From positions 310,001 through 374,000 of the forward strand of contig JAZKJV010009615.1 in the NCBI GenBank assembly GCA_037367405.1: a stretch of DNA of 64,000 nt, given 5' to 3'. Below are positions 10,949 to 23,715 of this stretch, one piece after another. The position numbers and the translations under genes were made by a program. Below the pieces are notes generated by a model, which was given only the letters and a program-made list of their open reading frames with translations, did no database searches and was not told the origin of the DNA. The DNA comes from Ottelia alismoides (taxonomy: Eukaryota; Streptophyta; Magnoliopsida; Alismatales; Hydrocharitaceae). Every line of letters starts with the position of its first letter. The stretch's first letter is position 1.

Positions 10949-13900
10949 TGTGAACCCCTCAGGATCCGGATACCCGTTAATCACACATTTCGCGTTACAA
11001 CATTCATTACTATCGCATTAAGTTACTGAAAGTACGGGGAAAAATTTTTCGCGAATGAACTAATTTCATCTGACATTCACATCAACATTTATAACCACAA
11101 ACTCATAGAACAATGGTCACCAAAATCTCATTTCATTAACTTCCATATATTTTACATGTCCAAAGTCTGACATACATATAGTATATCCCAAAATCTGACT
11201 GAAGAGAAAGAAACATAATACATTATAAATTGAACAAAAACTGAGACAAAGTAAATCATACCGTCTAGTGTATACTTATCTCCAGGAAGCATGTATAGCT
11301 ACGGAACTGCTACTAAACTGCAGGCTGTTTGCCTGCCAAACACGTTAGGAAAGAAGAGGCGTCAGCGGTTGCTGGTACCTCCCAAAAACTTATAAAATAA
11401 CAGGCATTTATTATTTTCAAAAGAAAACAAGTAGAGAGGCATGAGCAACTCAAATTAAAATTTAATTCTACTTGCAATTGAAAAGGGTTTCCAAATTCTA
11501 GTAAGTACCTCTTATGATTAGCTATTATCCCAACATTCCCCTCATAAGCATATTTCTATCGTAAGTGATTGTATATTTTATTCTCATAGTGCTCAGAGAT
11601 CATATTTATGGATTTTTGATGATGGGAAAGGTGAGATGAGAAGATATAAAGATTTATTAAAGTCTTAAGTCTAGTGGATAGTCTGTGGTCTTGGTTCTTG
11701 TGAAACCTCACACTATGACTCTAAGACTTGAGGAATGTCTTAGGGTTGGGGTGCCTCCGTAGGCATGCGGTGTTGTATAATGCATCCTAACTAAGTTCCC
11801 AACACGTCCACTAGCTTAATGAGATTTCGAATTAGATTATAGTCTTTCCCATTTATTCAACTTTAATTGTAACCCCTTAAAACCTCAAGTGCAACTGTCT
11901 CAGATGTAACTCTATATGATGTAGATATAGAAATGGATGATCTGGATGTAAAACCAATCCCTTCAAACCTCTGTGCAACAACCTAAATGTAACTCTAGAT
12001 GATGTAGATATAGATATGGATGATCTGGATGTAACATCGCCAAGTCTGTTGGCGAAGAAAAAACTCAAGCGGTGAAGAAGCCAAAAAAAGGCTCTTCCGT
12101 CTCGCCCTCTAATTGGAATGACGGTCCAATAGAGGGATAGGTCTACACTCCCAAACTACGCCACTGAGACGGGTGAGAGGGACTTCCCGGAAAAGTCGCT
12201 CTAGAAAACAGCCCGACCGGTAACGGGCAACCGAGCTCGTACGTAAAACTGAAAACCAAGGATCCCCCGCCTGGGTATCCTAAAACAGGGTCAGCGGAAT
12301 GGTCTAAAGTCGGGATCCCAACGAGGCGTAAAAACACTGTGAGCTCACGTTAAAAACCGAAGGGGGACTGGGATCCTAGACCCGCGCACTTGGCGGCCGC
12401 TGCCCAAACTGGGCTTCCTTTCCTCCGCCCAGTTGAGGGTCACCGCGCCCTCGCACAGTCAAGTGTAAGATTCAGCCTGACCGGCTCTATTAATTATCAT
12501 TACACACTGATATACAATCTTACATACATACTGTTCAGAATCAGATGATGAGCATGCTTTATCCTTGAAGGTGTATTCAAATCATTATGATAACTCCTAA
12601 TCTGATTATGAGAGAACACTCAAACACTAAGCACTTTCACTTAACCAAAAGTTTATTGAAGTACTGCCACACAATTTCGGCAAAGTTAGTTTATTGGAAG
12701 TATGGCTTTATTAAGTAGAAATGTATATATAATCAATATAAAAGATCTCGGCTGACATTTTTCCCGTTTAGTGGAAGAGGCGTTGGTGCTAACTTAATGG
12801 CTCTCTCTCTCTCGTGTGTTAACAAAATAATGAATTTTCATTATGGAGTGGATAAGACAAGATATGCCTACTCAAAAGATAGATTTTATTAAAGATATGT
12901 ACAATTACAGCATACACATAAATTCCTGATCTATATACTCTGTATCAAAACTTAATGTGGTTGTCTTTAGTGTGATGGTAAATATCCAGACAGAGTAAGA
13001 TAACATATATTCCAATTTTAATTGATAGGTGTGACTTGTATACAGGAAAACATATATCTTTTGTAAGTGTAGATCTTTGCCAACAATAATGTCGTAAATA
13101 GATGCGACAATCTAAGGGTCCTATAGATGCTGTAATTTAATTGTATTGTATGCTACTACCTCAACACCATCATATGTGCATCTGTATTTGTAAATAATTG
13201 GTTAAATAGTAGACGATCTTTCAAATGTTTCATAATATAACTATTTAAAGGCATTCAGACCTATTTATTTAGGATGTATCTGTTCGAGCTTAAGAACATA
13301 ATATGCTTAATATTATTTGCAAACAGGAAATTGTTATCATTGACAAATCATGGCATCATCATAAACAATTAGCCTATTCTAGTATTTAACAACCTGGTGG
13401 TATCATGGAAACATGGGAGTAGTTTAATTGCATAAGTAATTATTTTGCTCAAAGAACTTAATTTCTTTTTACATTAAGCATCAGTTCTCCTGAAAGAACT
13501 GCATCAATTCTCATGAAAGAAATTTGATTCCTGTTAACTATATATTTAAACATTTGCACACTCGATTTTTATAGTTAACGGACTACTGTGATAATATCTT
13601 AATTAAATTCTACTAATTTTTTTCAAAACATTTGAAACTGATTTGAATTAGACACAAACAACATCCTTGTTTAACTTTAAGGATCCGAATGTGTCAAAAT
13701 GACTTGGTAGACAGCAAAGGAAATGGGTTACTTGAGCATGCATGTGTAAAACATTGGCATCAAATAAACTTGATAAGATTATATGTAAGATCAATCTACT
13801 TCATACCATAGTATGACAGTATTTCTCTACGATCTATATTTTAAGGATAGTAAGATCCAAATGTAATCAACTCAAAATATGATTACTAAATAGGAGTGTC

Positions 13901-15378
13901 CAAATAAATGATGCTTTAACAAGGCAAACTCCTCACATCTAATTATACTCGTATATGGAAAACACAAGTATTTTCATACCATAAGCATGGAATCTGCTTA
14001 AAAAGAAATAATAAGAGTTTATACTCAAGAAGCTAATGGGATTTTTTTTTTAGAACTGATCTACGATCATATCTACAATGTAAAACAGTCAGATTTTTTT
14101 TAACAGCAATAATAATAACCTTTTTTGTTTAAATTTCTGAATTTATATTATAAGAAAATTGATCTGTAGCAAGAACCACAATAACAGTTGCACCTTAAGT
14201 AAAGAAAAACTTAATTTTTGCAATTCCATTTGATGGAGATATCCAAATCAAAAGAGTATATGTACAGGATGGTTGTACAAGAGGCTGGAGATGGTGCATG
14301 CAAGGCTTCAAGAATGAAAGAATGGAATTGAACTCATGTATGGCAGCAAGATGGAAGAGGGATTGTACCTTAAATTAAATCCTAAGTTCTGAGATGCAAA
14401 TTTGGGATCCCAACTGCAACATGCAAAGGCTGATTTCCAGGAAATGAACAGCAGTTGGTCCAGTAGTTCTTGAAGTATTTCAAGCAACAACCATGGATGT
14501 TGATCTACAAAAACTGTTGAGCAACAAATCCCAACAAGAAGAGGATTTAAGGAGAAGATTTAAGGGTTTTCGGGAAAGGCTGATGTCTTTGGAATGGCTA
14601 AATAGGGGAAGAGGCATCGGAATTTTATGCTAACCTGTTGCTTGAGCTGCAGCCGACGAGGGATTTGAACAGCTTCTTAATTGCAGAGAGAGCTGGGGGT
14701 TTGGCTTCCTTCGGATGGGAATTGGAGGGGTTTTGTGTTAAGTATATATAAGGAAAGGAACTCAAGGAGGTGTTGCCAAATGTAAGGTCTTTTTGGGCCA
14801 GATGGAGGGCTACCGAAGAGCAAATGGCAAGAGAAAGGGCAGTCATGCTCTGCCGTCCTGTACAGTCTGTACAAAGAGAATATTATTTATTTTTTTATCT
14901 CAGTTTATTTGAAATGATTAAAGTTGATTGTATTTACGCCTCGGGCCTCGGATTTTGATGCACAATATCTCGTTTTGATCGTCTCAAATTGACGGTCAAA
15001 ATGAGTATAATATTGATATACTTCCGGTCGAGTTTTGAATACCCGGAATTTTCGGATACGGTTTTTGTTTAAGATTAAATTTTGTGATTTAAAAATATCA
15101 AACGACCTCCGATTGACGAACGGTCAATTCCGTTGGTCTTCTTTCGTCGAATCGGATCTCATGGCGATCTCGGTTTGTTTTACGGTTTCCGCATTCGCGT
15201 CGCGGCTTTTCGCGGCATGCATTACAATGCGACCGATTTTGGGTCGATTTCGCCCGAACGACTTTTGATTCACGATCATTTGATCGTTTTAGGTTGTCTA
15301 ATATTGACAATAAACTTTATTGGGCTAATCGGATCCTAATCGGGTCGAGTTCGGGTTTAACGGATCCCGGATGTTACA
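10949..15378 (-). repeat. 3' LTR of young Tekay-type element
   Basis: A 4430-bp LTR with ends TGTGAACCC and TGTTACA in plus-strand reading. It is the same length as the copy at 18918-23347 and differs from it at about eight bases. It includes a roughly 85-bp direct duplication (about 11890 and 11990, sharing TGATGTAGATATAGA and GGATGATCTGGATGTAA). No protein-coding potential is recognised; ORFs of 60-77 codons in it are mirrored in the other LTR merely because the LTRs are identical. Confidence 0.95.
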
Positions 15379-15550
15379 ATTATAAAAACCTCAAAGGGAG
15401 TCTCGTCCTCGAGACTCGAGTTAAGGCTATTAGGTGTCTTGTTGGAATTTCCTATGTCCATAAAAACCTCAAAGGGTTTTAAACCCATAAAAACCTCAAA
15501 GGGAAAAGAAGCCATATATTTGAACGTATATCTAATTACAAAAGCTTGTT
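15379..15550 (-). repeat. triplicated segment next to 3' LTR
   Basis: The block CATAAAAACCTCAAAGGG or TATAAAAACCTCAAAGGG occurs near 15381, 15459 and 15487. Read on the minus strand it lies between the pol stop and the 3' LTR, where a polypurine tract is expected. The element at 38540-48126 has a single related copy (about 45260-45295). A normal purine run immediately next to the LTR is not obvious in either element. Confidence 0.6.
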
Positions 15551-18500
15551 TTGATGATTACATCAGAAAAGTTGCGGGTATCGTGCTCGCATGTCGACTT
15601 CGGTCTCCCACGTCGCTTCTTCGACGCCGTGTCGGTGCCACAACACCTTGACCAATGGAATCTCCTTGCTGCGAAGCTTCTTCACAGCACGGTCAACTAT
15701 CTGGACTGGCTTCTCCTCATAAGTCAGATCTGGCTCTACGTTTTGATTTTCGTAACTGATGACGTGTCGAGGTTATGCACATATTTCCTCAAGTTGGATA
15801 CATGGAAGACATCATGGATAGCGGAAAGATGTGGAGGAAGGGCTACTCGGTATGCCACCTTCCCCACTCTAATGTGCATGCGCGAAGTAGATCCTCAAGC
15901 GTCTGGATGGTACGCTCACTCTGCCCATCTGTCTGTGGATGATATGCAGAACTCATTTTCAGCTCTGTCTGTAGTGCCGACATGAACGGATGTCAATAGT
16001 GCGATATAAATCTCGAATTTCTGTCAGACACCACCTCTCGTGGTATACCATGTAGTCCGATGATGTTCTGCACATATAACTTGGCCAATCTGGATGGAGT
16101 GTAAGTCGTGTTGACAGGTATGAAATGAGCTGACTTGGTCAACCTATCAACAACAACCCAAATGGAATCATGACCACCCGGTGTCTTTGGTAATCCTGTG
16201 ACAAAATCCATAGAGATGCTCTCCCACTTCAACTCGGGAATGGGGAGAGACTGCAATAATCTTGGTGATCTCCTGTGCTCGGCCTTGACCATCTGACATG
16301 TCATGCATCTGCTGACATGTAGCGCCACATCGCGCTTCATTCCATCCCACCAGAAATGTCGGCGCAGATCACGGTACATCTTCGTGCTACCTGGATGGAT
16401 CGATAACCGTGAACTGTGTGCCTCATCAAGAATATCTCTATGTAACTGCTCGTCGTTAGGCACAACGACTCGACCTGCCTTCTATAAAATGGACTCTGTC
16501 ACAACAAAATCATTAAATTCATCCTTGATGGCGCGCATGTATCTATCTCGGATCCAAGGATCTGTCTTCTGGCCTTCAACAATGCGATCCCACAAACTGT
16601 TGAATCGTGGAGGCACGGCGGTAGAAATGGATGCGCTCTCCTGAGGATATCAATCAGTCAAAGCGGCGGGTGTATCCCATGTATATAACCAGTTTGCCGT
16701 ACCATCAGCATGTGCTCTCCTGCTCAGTGCATCGGCTACTATGTTTCCCTTACCGGGATGGTAAGAGATCGTACAATCATAATCTTTTTGCAGCTCGAGC
16801 CATGTACGCTGCCTCATGTTCAGCTCATTCTGATCAAAGATGTACTTCAGGCTCTTATGATCAGTGAAAATCTTGAAGTTCACCCCATAAAGATAGTTTT
16901 TTTTAAAGCTCAAAAAAGGGGGAGACACGCGATGGTGTTCACCCCAGTATATTTTATATTAAATGAACACACCCCATAAAGATAGTGGCGCCAGATCTTC
17001 AAGGCGAAGACAACTGCTGCTAACTCCAAGTCATGTGTGGGGTAGTTCTGCTTATGCGGTCTCAACTGCCGTGATGCGTAAGCAATCACCTATCCTCTCT
17101 GCATCAACACTGCTCCTAGACCTTCTCCGGATGCATCTGTGTAGACTGCATAGTCCTGAGTGCCTGAAGAAAGAGCGAGAATAGGCGTTGTAGTCAACAT
17201 CTTCTTCAGTGTCTGGAAGGCTTGCTCACATGAATTGTCCCAAATGAATGGAACTCCCTTCTGCGTCAACCATATCAAAGGACGAACGATGCGTAAAAAT
17301 CCGTTGACAAAGCGTCTGTAATAACCTGCTAGCTCAAGGAAGCTCCGAATCTGCGTGACAGTCTTGGGCTGCTCCCAAGACATAACTGCATCTATCTTCG
17401 CAGGATCAACTGCAATGCCTGCTCTAGAAATGACATGCCCGAGAAACGAGACCTGAGATAACCAAAACTCACACTTGCTCAACTTGGCATATAGCTTGTG
17501 CTCTCGCAATGTGTCCTAAACAATTCGTAGATCATTTGCATGATCCCATTCATTCCGTGAGTATATGAGCACATCATCTATGAACACTACAAACTTGTCC
17601 AAGTATGGACAGAAGATCCTGTTCATCATATCCATAAAAGCCACAGGTGCATTGGTGTGTCCAAACGACTTCAAACTTGTAGCGTCCATAGCGCATCCTG
17701 AAGGCTGTCTTCGGAATGTCCATCTCGCGAATCCTCAGCTGATGGTAGTCGGAGCGAAGATCGATCTTCGAGAAAACCAAAGATCCCTGGAGCTGGTCAA
17801 ACAAATCATCGATACGTGGCAAAGGATAACGGTTCTTCACCGTTCTCTTGTTCAGCTGCCTGTAATCAACACACAGTCTTTTGGATCCATCCTTCTTCTT
17901 GACAAATAGAACCGGAGCACCCCAAGGTGAAGTGCTCGGTCTCACGAATCACAAATCAAGTAACTCCTGTAACTACACCTTCAGCTCCTGCAACTCAGTT
18001 GGTGCCATACGGTAAGGAGCCATCGAGATTGGGTGGGTGTCTGGTAATAATGTGATCTCGAACTCGATCTCTCTCTCAGGAGAAAATCCTGGTAGCTCAT
18101 CAGGAAACATATCTGGATATTCAGATACTATTCTGATGTCCTGTGTCATCGGCTCCTGATCAGATATCTCCCGAACAAATGCAAGATTTGAATCACAACC
18201 CTAACCAACAAGTCGTTGAGCTCGCAACATTGAATTACACTTCGTGGTGGAGTCATGTATAGCACTCTCAAAAGTGAACTCGGGTAAACCTGGAATCCTA
18301 AAGACAACTGTCTTCCTAAAGCAATCAACAAGTGCATGATGAGCAGATCACCAATCCATGCCTAGAATCAAGGTAAACTCATCAAGCTGTAGGAGTAAAC
18401 AATCTGCGAGCATCTTGTGTCCTTCAATCAGTACGAGCAAGTGCCTAACTATCTAAGAAATAACAACCAATTGGCCACCTGGCCCTTGAATGTGATATGA

Positions 18501-18700
18501 AGAAGAGAGAGTCTCTGCGACTCTACCTAAAGAAGCAAGTAGCCTCGAAGTAAGAAAAGAATGTGTCACACTAGAATCAAATAGACTATGGAAAGGTCGA
18601 TACGAGTAGTCAGTATGTGTGCTAGTTTGTTAGTCATCTCCTGGTCTGGTCGGGATGACATGACTCTGCATGAGAACCATTTATTAGTCATAAAATCAAT
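15550..18700 (-). pseudogene. Tekay-type pol remnant, gag deleted
   Basis: Minus strand, 5' to 3': a short gag start (about 18660), then directly a protease region with LILGMDW (about 18350), RT opening [19 protein letters not shown] (about 17940), RT/RNase H with [10 protein letters not shown] and [14 protein letters not shown] (17090-17509), RNase H end with [11 protein letters not shown] (16650-16928), integrase zinc finger and core with SMDFVTGLP and VVSDR (15993-16463), and a chromodomain-like tail with LVKVLWHRHG near 15600. The integrase core is joined to its C-terminus by a deletion near 15855. There are many stops and frameshifts. The RT catalytic aspartates are in a damaged stretch (about 17510-17640). 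Confidence 0.9.
16898..16969 (-). mobile_element. 72-bp L1 3'-end fragment, 17-bp TSD
   Basis: Plus-strand CACCCCATAAAGATAGT occurs at 16881-16897 and again at 16970-16986, a perfect 17-bp duplication. The insert is read on the minus strand: GGGGTGAACACC, a pyrimidine run, then an A tract, matching the 3' ends at 9522-9702 and 26690-26735. It splits the RNase H domain of the gag-less Tekay element. Confidence 0.9.
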
Positions 18701-18902
18701 GGTTCGCAGATAATATGATATATGTTTTTCTCTTCTTGGGATATAATATGAAAATTAATGAAATTGGTGACAGCTGTGGTAATTGAATCTGAATGTCATA
18801 TTTCCCTTCTCGGACTCACGATAAGTCGGAAGACTGACGCTATCCGAGAACTTAATGCGATCGGAATTGAAATACTGCAAATGTGCGTATCGGGGTACCA
18901 CT

Positions 18903-18914
18903 GCTCTGATACCA
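18903..18914 (-). other. primer-binding site, young Tekay element
   Basis: Minus-strand TGGTATCAGAGC, complementary to initiator tRNA-Met, three bases inside the 5' LTR edge at 18918. It fixes the element's minus orientation. Confidence 0.92.
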
Positions 18915-18917
18915 AAC

Positions 18918-21900
18918 TGTGAACCCCTCAGGATCCGGATACCCGTTAATCACACATTTCGCGTTACAACATTCATTACTATCGCATTAAGTTACTGAAA
19001 GTACGGGGAAAAAATTTTCGCGAATGAACTAATTTCATCTGACATTCACATCAACATTTATAACCACAAACTCATAGAACAATGGTCACCAAAATCTCAT
19101 TTCATTAACTTCCATATATTTTACATGTCCAAAGTCTGACATACATATAGTATATCCCAAAATCTGACTGAAGAGAAAGAAACATAATACATTATAAATT
19201 GAACAAAAACTGAGATAAAGTAAATCATACCGTCTAGTGTATACTTATCTCCAGGAAGCATGTATAGCTACGGAACTGCTACTAAACTGCAGGATGTTTG
19301 CCTACCAAACACGTTAGGAAAGAAGAGGCGTCAGCGGTTGCTGGTACCTCCCAAAAACTTATAAAATAACAGGCATTTATTATTTTCAAAAGAAAACAAG
19401 TAGAGAGGCATGAGCAACTCAAATTAAAATTTAATTCTACTTGCAATTGAAAAGGGTTTCCAAATTCTAGTAAGTACCTCTTATGATTAGCTATTATCCC
19501 AACATTCCCCTCATAAGCATATTTCTATCGTAAGTGATTGTATATTTTATTCTCATAGTGCTCAGAGATCATATTTATGGATTTTTGATGATGGGAAAGG
19601 TGAGATGAGAAGATATAAAGATTTATTAAAGTCTTAAGTCTAGTGGATAGTCTGTGGTCTTGGTTCTTGTGAAACCTCACACTATGACTCTAAGACTTGA
19701 GGAATGTCTTAGGGTTGGGGTGCCTCCGTAGGCATGCGGTGTTGTATAATGCATCCTAACTAAGTTCCCAACACGTCCACTAGCTTAATGAGATTTCGAA
19801 TTAGATTATAGTCTTTCCCATTTATTCAACTTTAATTGTAACCCCTTAAAACCTCAAGTGCAACTGTCTCAGATGTAACTCTATATGATGTAGATATAGA
19901 AATGGATGATCTGGATGTAAAACCAATCCCTTCAAACCTCTGTGCAACAACCTAAATGTAACTCTAGATGATGTAGATATAGATATGGATGATCTGGATG
20001 TAACATCGCCAAGTCTGTTGGCGAAGAAAAAACTCAAGCGGTGAAGAAGCCAAAAAAAGGCTCTTCCGTCTCGCCCTCTAATTGGAATGACGGTCCAATA
20101 GAGGGATAGGTCTACACTCCCAAACTACGCCACTGAGACGGGTGAGAGGGACTTCCCGGAAAAGTCGCTCTAGAAAACAGCCCGACCGGTAACGGGCAAC
20201 CGAGCTCGTACGTAAAACTGAAAACCAAGGATCCCCCGCCTGGGTATCCTAAAACAGGGTCAGCGGAATGGTCTAAAGTCGGGATCCCAACGAGGCGTAA
20301 AAACACTGTGAGCTCACGTTAAAAACCGAAGGGGGACTGGGATCCTAGACCCGCGCACTTGGCGGCCGCTGCCCAAACTGGGCTTCCTTTCCTCCGCCCA
20401 GTTGAGGGTCACCGCGCCCTCGCACAGTCAAGTGTAAGATTCAGCCTGACCGGCTCTATTAATTATCATTACACACTGATATACAATCTTACATACATAC
20501 TGTTCAGAATCAGATGATGAGCATGCTTTATCCTTGAAGGTGTATTCAAATCATTATGATAACTCCTAATCTGATTATGAGAGAACACTCAAACACTAAG
20601 CACTTTCACTTAACCAAAAGTTTATTGAAGTACTGCCACACAATTTCGGCAAAGTTAGTTTATTGGAAGTATGGCTTTATTAAGTAGAAATGTATATATA
20701 ATCAATATAAAAGATCTCGGCTGACATTTTTCCCGTTTAGTGGAAGAGGCGTTGGTGCTAACTTAATGGCTCTCTCTCTCTCGTGTGTTAACAAAATAAT
20801 GAATTTTCATTATGGAGTGGATAAGACAAGATATGCCTACTCAAAAGATAGATTTTATTAAAGATATGTACAATTACAGCATACACATAAATTCCTGATC
20901 TATATACTCTGTATCAAAACTTAATGTGGTTGTCTTTAGTGTGATGGTAAATATCCAGACAGAGTAAGATAACATATATTCCAATTTTAATTGATAGGTG
21001 TGACTTGTATACAGGAAAACATATATCTTTTGTAAGTGTAGATCTTTGCCAACAATAATGTCGTAAATAGATGCGACAATCTAAGGGTCCTATAGATGCT
21101 GTAATTTAATTGTATTGTATGCTACTACCTCAACACCATCATATGTGCATCTGTATTTGTAAATAATTGGTTAAATAGTAGACGATCTTTCAAATGTTTC
21201 ATAATATAACTATTTAAAGGCATTCAGACCTATTTATTTAGGATGTATCTGTTCGAGCTTAAGAACATAATATGCTTAATATTATTTGCAAACAGGAAAT
21301 TGTTATCATTGACAAATCATGGCATCATCATAAACAATTAGCCTATTCTAGTATTTAACAACCTGGTGGTATCATGGAAACATGGGAGTAGTTTAATTGC
21401 ATAAGTAATTATTTTGCTCAAAGAACTTAATTTCTTTTTACATTAAGCACCAGTTCTCCTGAAAGAACTGCATCAATTCTCATGAAAGAAATTTGATTCC
21501 TGTTAACTATATATTTAAACATTTGCACACTCGATTTTTATAGTTAACGGACTACTGTGATAATATCTTAATTAAATTCTACTAATTTTTTTCAAAACAT
21601 TTGAAACTGATTTGAATTAGACACAAACAACATCCTTGTTTAACTTTAAGGATCCGAATGTGTCAAAATGACTTGGTAGACAGCAAAGGAAATGGGTTAC
21701 TTGAGCATGCATGTGTAAAACATTGGCATCAAATAAACTTGATAAGATTATATGTAAGATCAATCTACTTCATACCATAGTATGACAGTATTTCTCTACG
21801 ATCTATATTTTAAGGATAGTAAGATCCAAATGTAATCAACTCAAAATATGATTACTAAATAGGAGTGTCCAAATAAATGATGCTTTAACAAGGCAAACTC

Positions 21901-23347
21901 CTCACATCTAATTATACTCGTATATGGAAAACACAAGTATTTTCATACCATAAGCATGGAATCTGCTTAAAAAGAAATAATAAGAGTTTATACTCAAGAA
22001 GCTAATGGGATTTTTTTTTTAGAACTGATCTACGATCATATCTACAATGTAAAACAGTCAGATTTTTTTTAACAGCAATAATAATAACCTTTTTTGTTTA
22101 AATTTCTGAATTTATATTATAAGAAAATTGATCTGTAGCAAGAACCACAATAACAGTTGCACCTTAAGTAAAGAAAAACTTAATTTTTGCAATTCCATTT
22201 GATGGAGATATCCAAATCAAAAGAGTATATGTACAGGATGGTTGTACAAGAGGCTGGAGATGGTGCATGCAAGGCTTCAAGAATGAAAGAATGGAATTGA
22301 ACTCATGTATGGCAGCAAGATGGAAGAGGGATTGTACCTTAAATTAAATCCTAAGTTCTGAGATGCAAATTTGGGATCCCAACTGCAACATGCAAAGGCT
22401 GATTTCCAGGAAATGAACAGCAGTTGGTCCAGTAGTTCTTGAAGTATTTCAAGCAACAACCATGGATGTTGATCTACAAAAACTGTTGAGCAACAAATCC
22501 CAACAAGAAGAGGATTTAAGGAGAAGATTTAAGGGTTTTCGGGAAAGGCTGATGTCTTTGGAATGGCTAAATAGGGGAAGAGGCATCGGAATTTTATGCT
22601 AACCTGTTGCTTGAGCTGCAGCCGACGAGGGATTTGAACAGCTTCTTAATTGCAGAGAGAGCTGGGGGTTTGGCTTCCTTCGGATGGGAATTGGAGGGGT
22701 TTTGTGTTAAGTATATATAAGGAAAGGAACTCAAGGAGGTGTTGCCAAATGTAAGGTCTTTTTGGGCCAGATGGAGGGCTACCGAAGAGCAAATGGCAAG
22801 AGAAAGGGCAGTCATGCTCTGCCGTCCTGTACAGTCTGTACAAAGAGAATATTATTTATTTTTTTATCTCAATTTATTTGAAATGATTAAAGTTGATTGT
22901 ATTTACGCCTCGGGCCTCGGATTTTGATGCACAATATCTCGTTTTGATCGTCTCAAATTGACGGTCAAAATGAGTATAATATTGATATACTTCCGGTCGA
23001 GTTTTGAATACCCGAAATTTTCGGATACGGTTTTTGTTTAAGATTAAATTTTGTGATTTAAAAATATCAAACGACCTCCGATTGACGAACGGTCAATTCC
23101 GTTGGTCTTCTTTCGTCGAATCGGATCTCATGGCGGTCTCGGTTTGTTTTACGGTTTCCGCATTCGCGTCGCGGCTTTTCGCGGCATGCATTACAATGCG
23201 ACCGATTTTGGGTCGATTTCGCCCGAACGACTTTTGATTCACGATCATTTGATCGTTTTAGGTTGTCTAATATTGACAATAAACTTTATTGGGCTAATCG
23301 GATCCTAATCGGGTCGAGTTCGGGTTTAACGGATCCCGGATGTTACA
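18918..23347 (-). repeat. 5' LTR of young Tekay-type element
   Basis: A 4430-bp LTR almost identical to 10949-15378. A possible TATA box (TATATATA, about 22711-22718, minus strand) precedes a pyrimidine-rich leader, as expected for the U3/R border. The TSD copy ATCAA follows at 23348. Confidence 0.95.
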
Positions 23348-23616
23348 ATCAAGGACTAAATCACTAGCATAACTTTTTTTAAAGAAAATGGATGATGCAC
23401 TGAGAAAACGTACTCACGCAGGATCTTGACATGCTCCACTGCTATAACTTAAATTCAAGTAAGAACTCATAAATGTAAAACTCCAAACCATGTTACTCAA
23501 AAATTAGTCTACCAACTATAGTAAATGGTTTAAAAAGATGCCAAACGATATTTAAAAGGTAAATTCTGTCCGATATTTAAAAAAACATGTGACAGCGAGT
23601 GAGAAATACCATCAAC

Positions 23617-23715
23617 CTGAAGAATCATGTGTATTAAGTAAAAGAAGTCAGTCAAACTTCGAACGACTGCAACTCCAACAGCATATGACCGATCAAAAAC
23701 TATGCATTTGTACTC
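23617..23715 (-). CDS. CNGC: CNGC exon 3 (start of S2)
   Basis: Thirty-three codons, [10 protein letters not shown] to FYLIHMILQ, lie between acceptor TACAG and donor CAG/GTTGAT, both phase 0. In CNGC19/20 proteins this segment follows the S1 helix directly and is followed by FRLAYVA. That next exon is not in 1-23616. The match, phase and splice sites all agree with exon 2 despite a 9.1-kb separation. Confidence 0.85.

Larger units (their letters stand above)
10949..23347 (-). mobile_element. Tekay-type gypsy element, gag-less, very young LTRs
   Basis: A complete LTR retrotransposon of 12,399 bp with two 4430-bp LTRs and a perfect 5-bp TSD, ATCAA (10944-10948 and 23348-23352). The minus-strand primer site at 18903-18914 gives the orientation. 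The internal part is only 3.5 kb and keeps protease-RT-RNase H-integrase-chromodomain order, but gag is missing. The LTRs differ at about eight positions, implying a very recent insertion, yet pol is full of stops, an integrase deletion and a nested L1 fragment. It is a non-autonomous element that presumably used proteins from relatives. It lies in intron 3 of the CNGC gene, in sense orientation. Confidence 0.93.

Noticed and set aside
18903..18914. Possible tRNA gene fragment at TGGTATCAGAGC sites
   Set aside because: These are primer-binding sites next to LTR edges (10596, 18903, 41376), not tRNA genes; no cloverleaf surrounds them.
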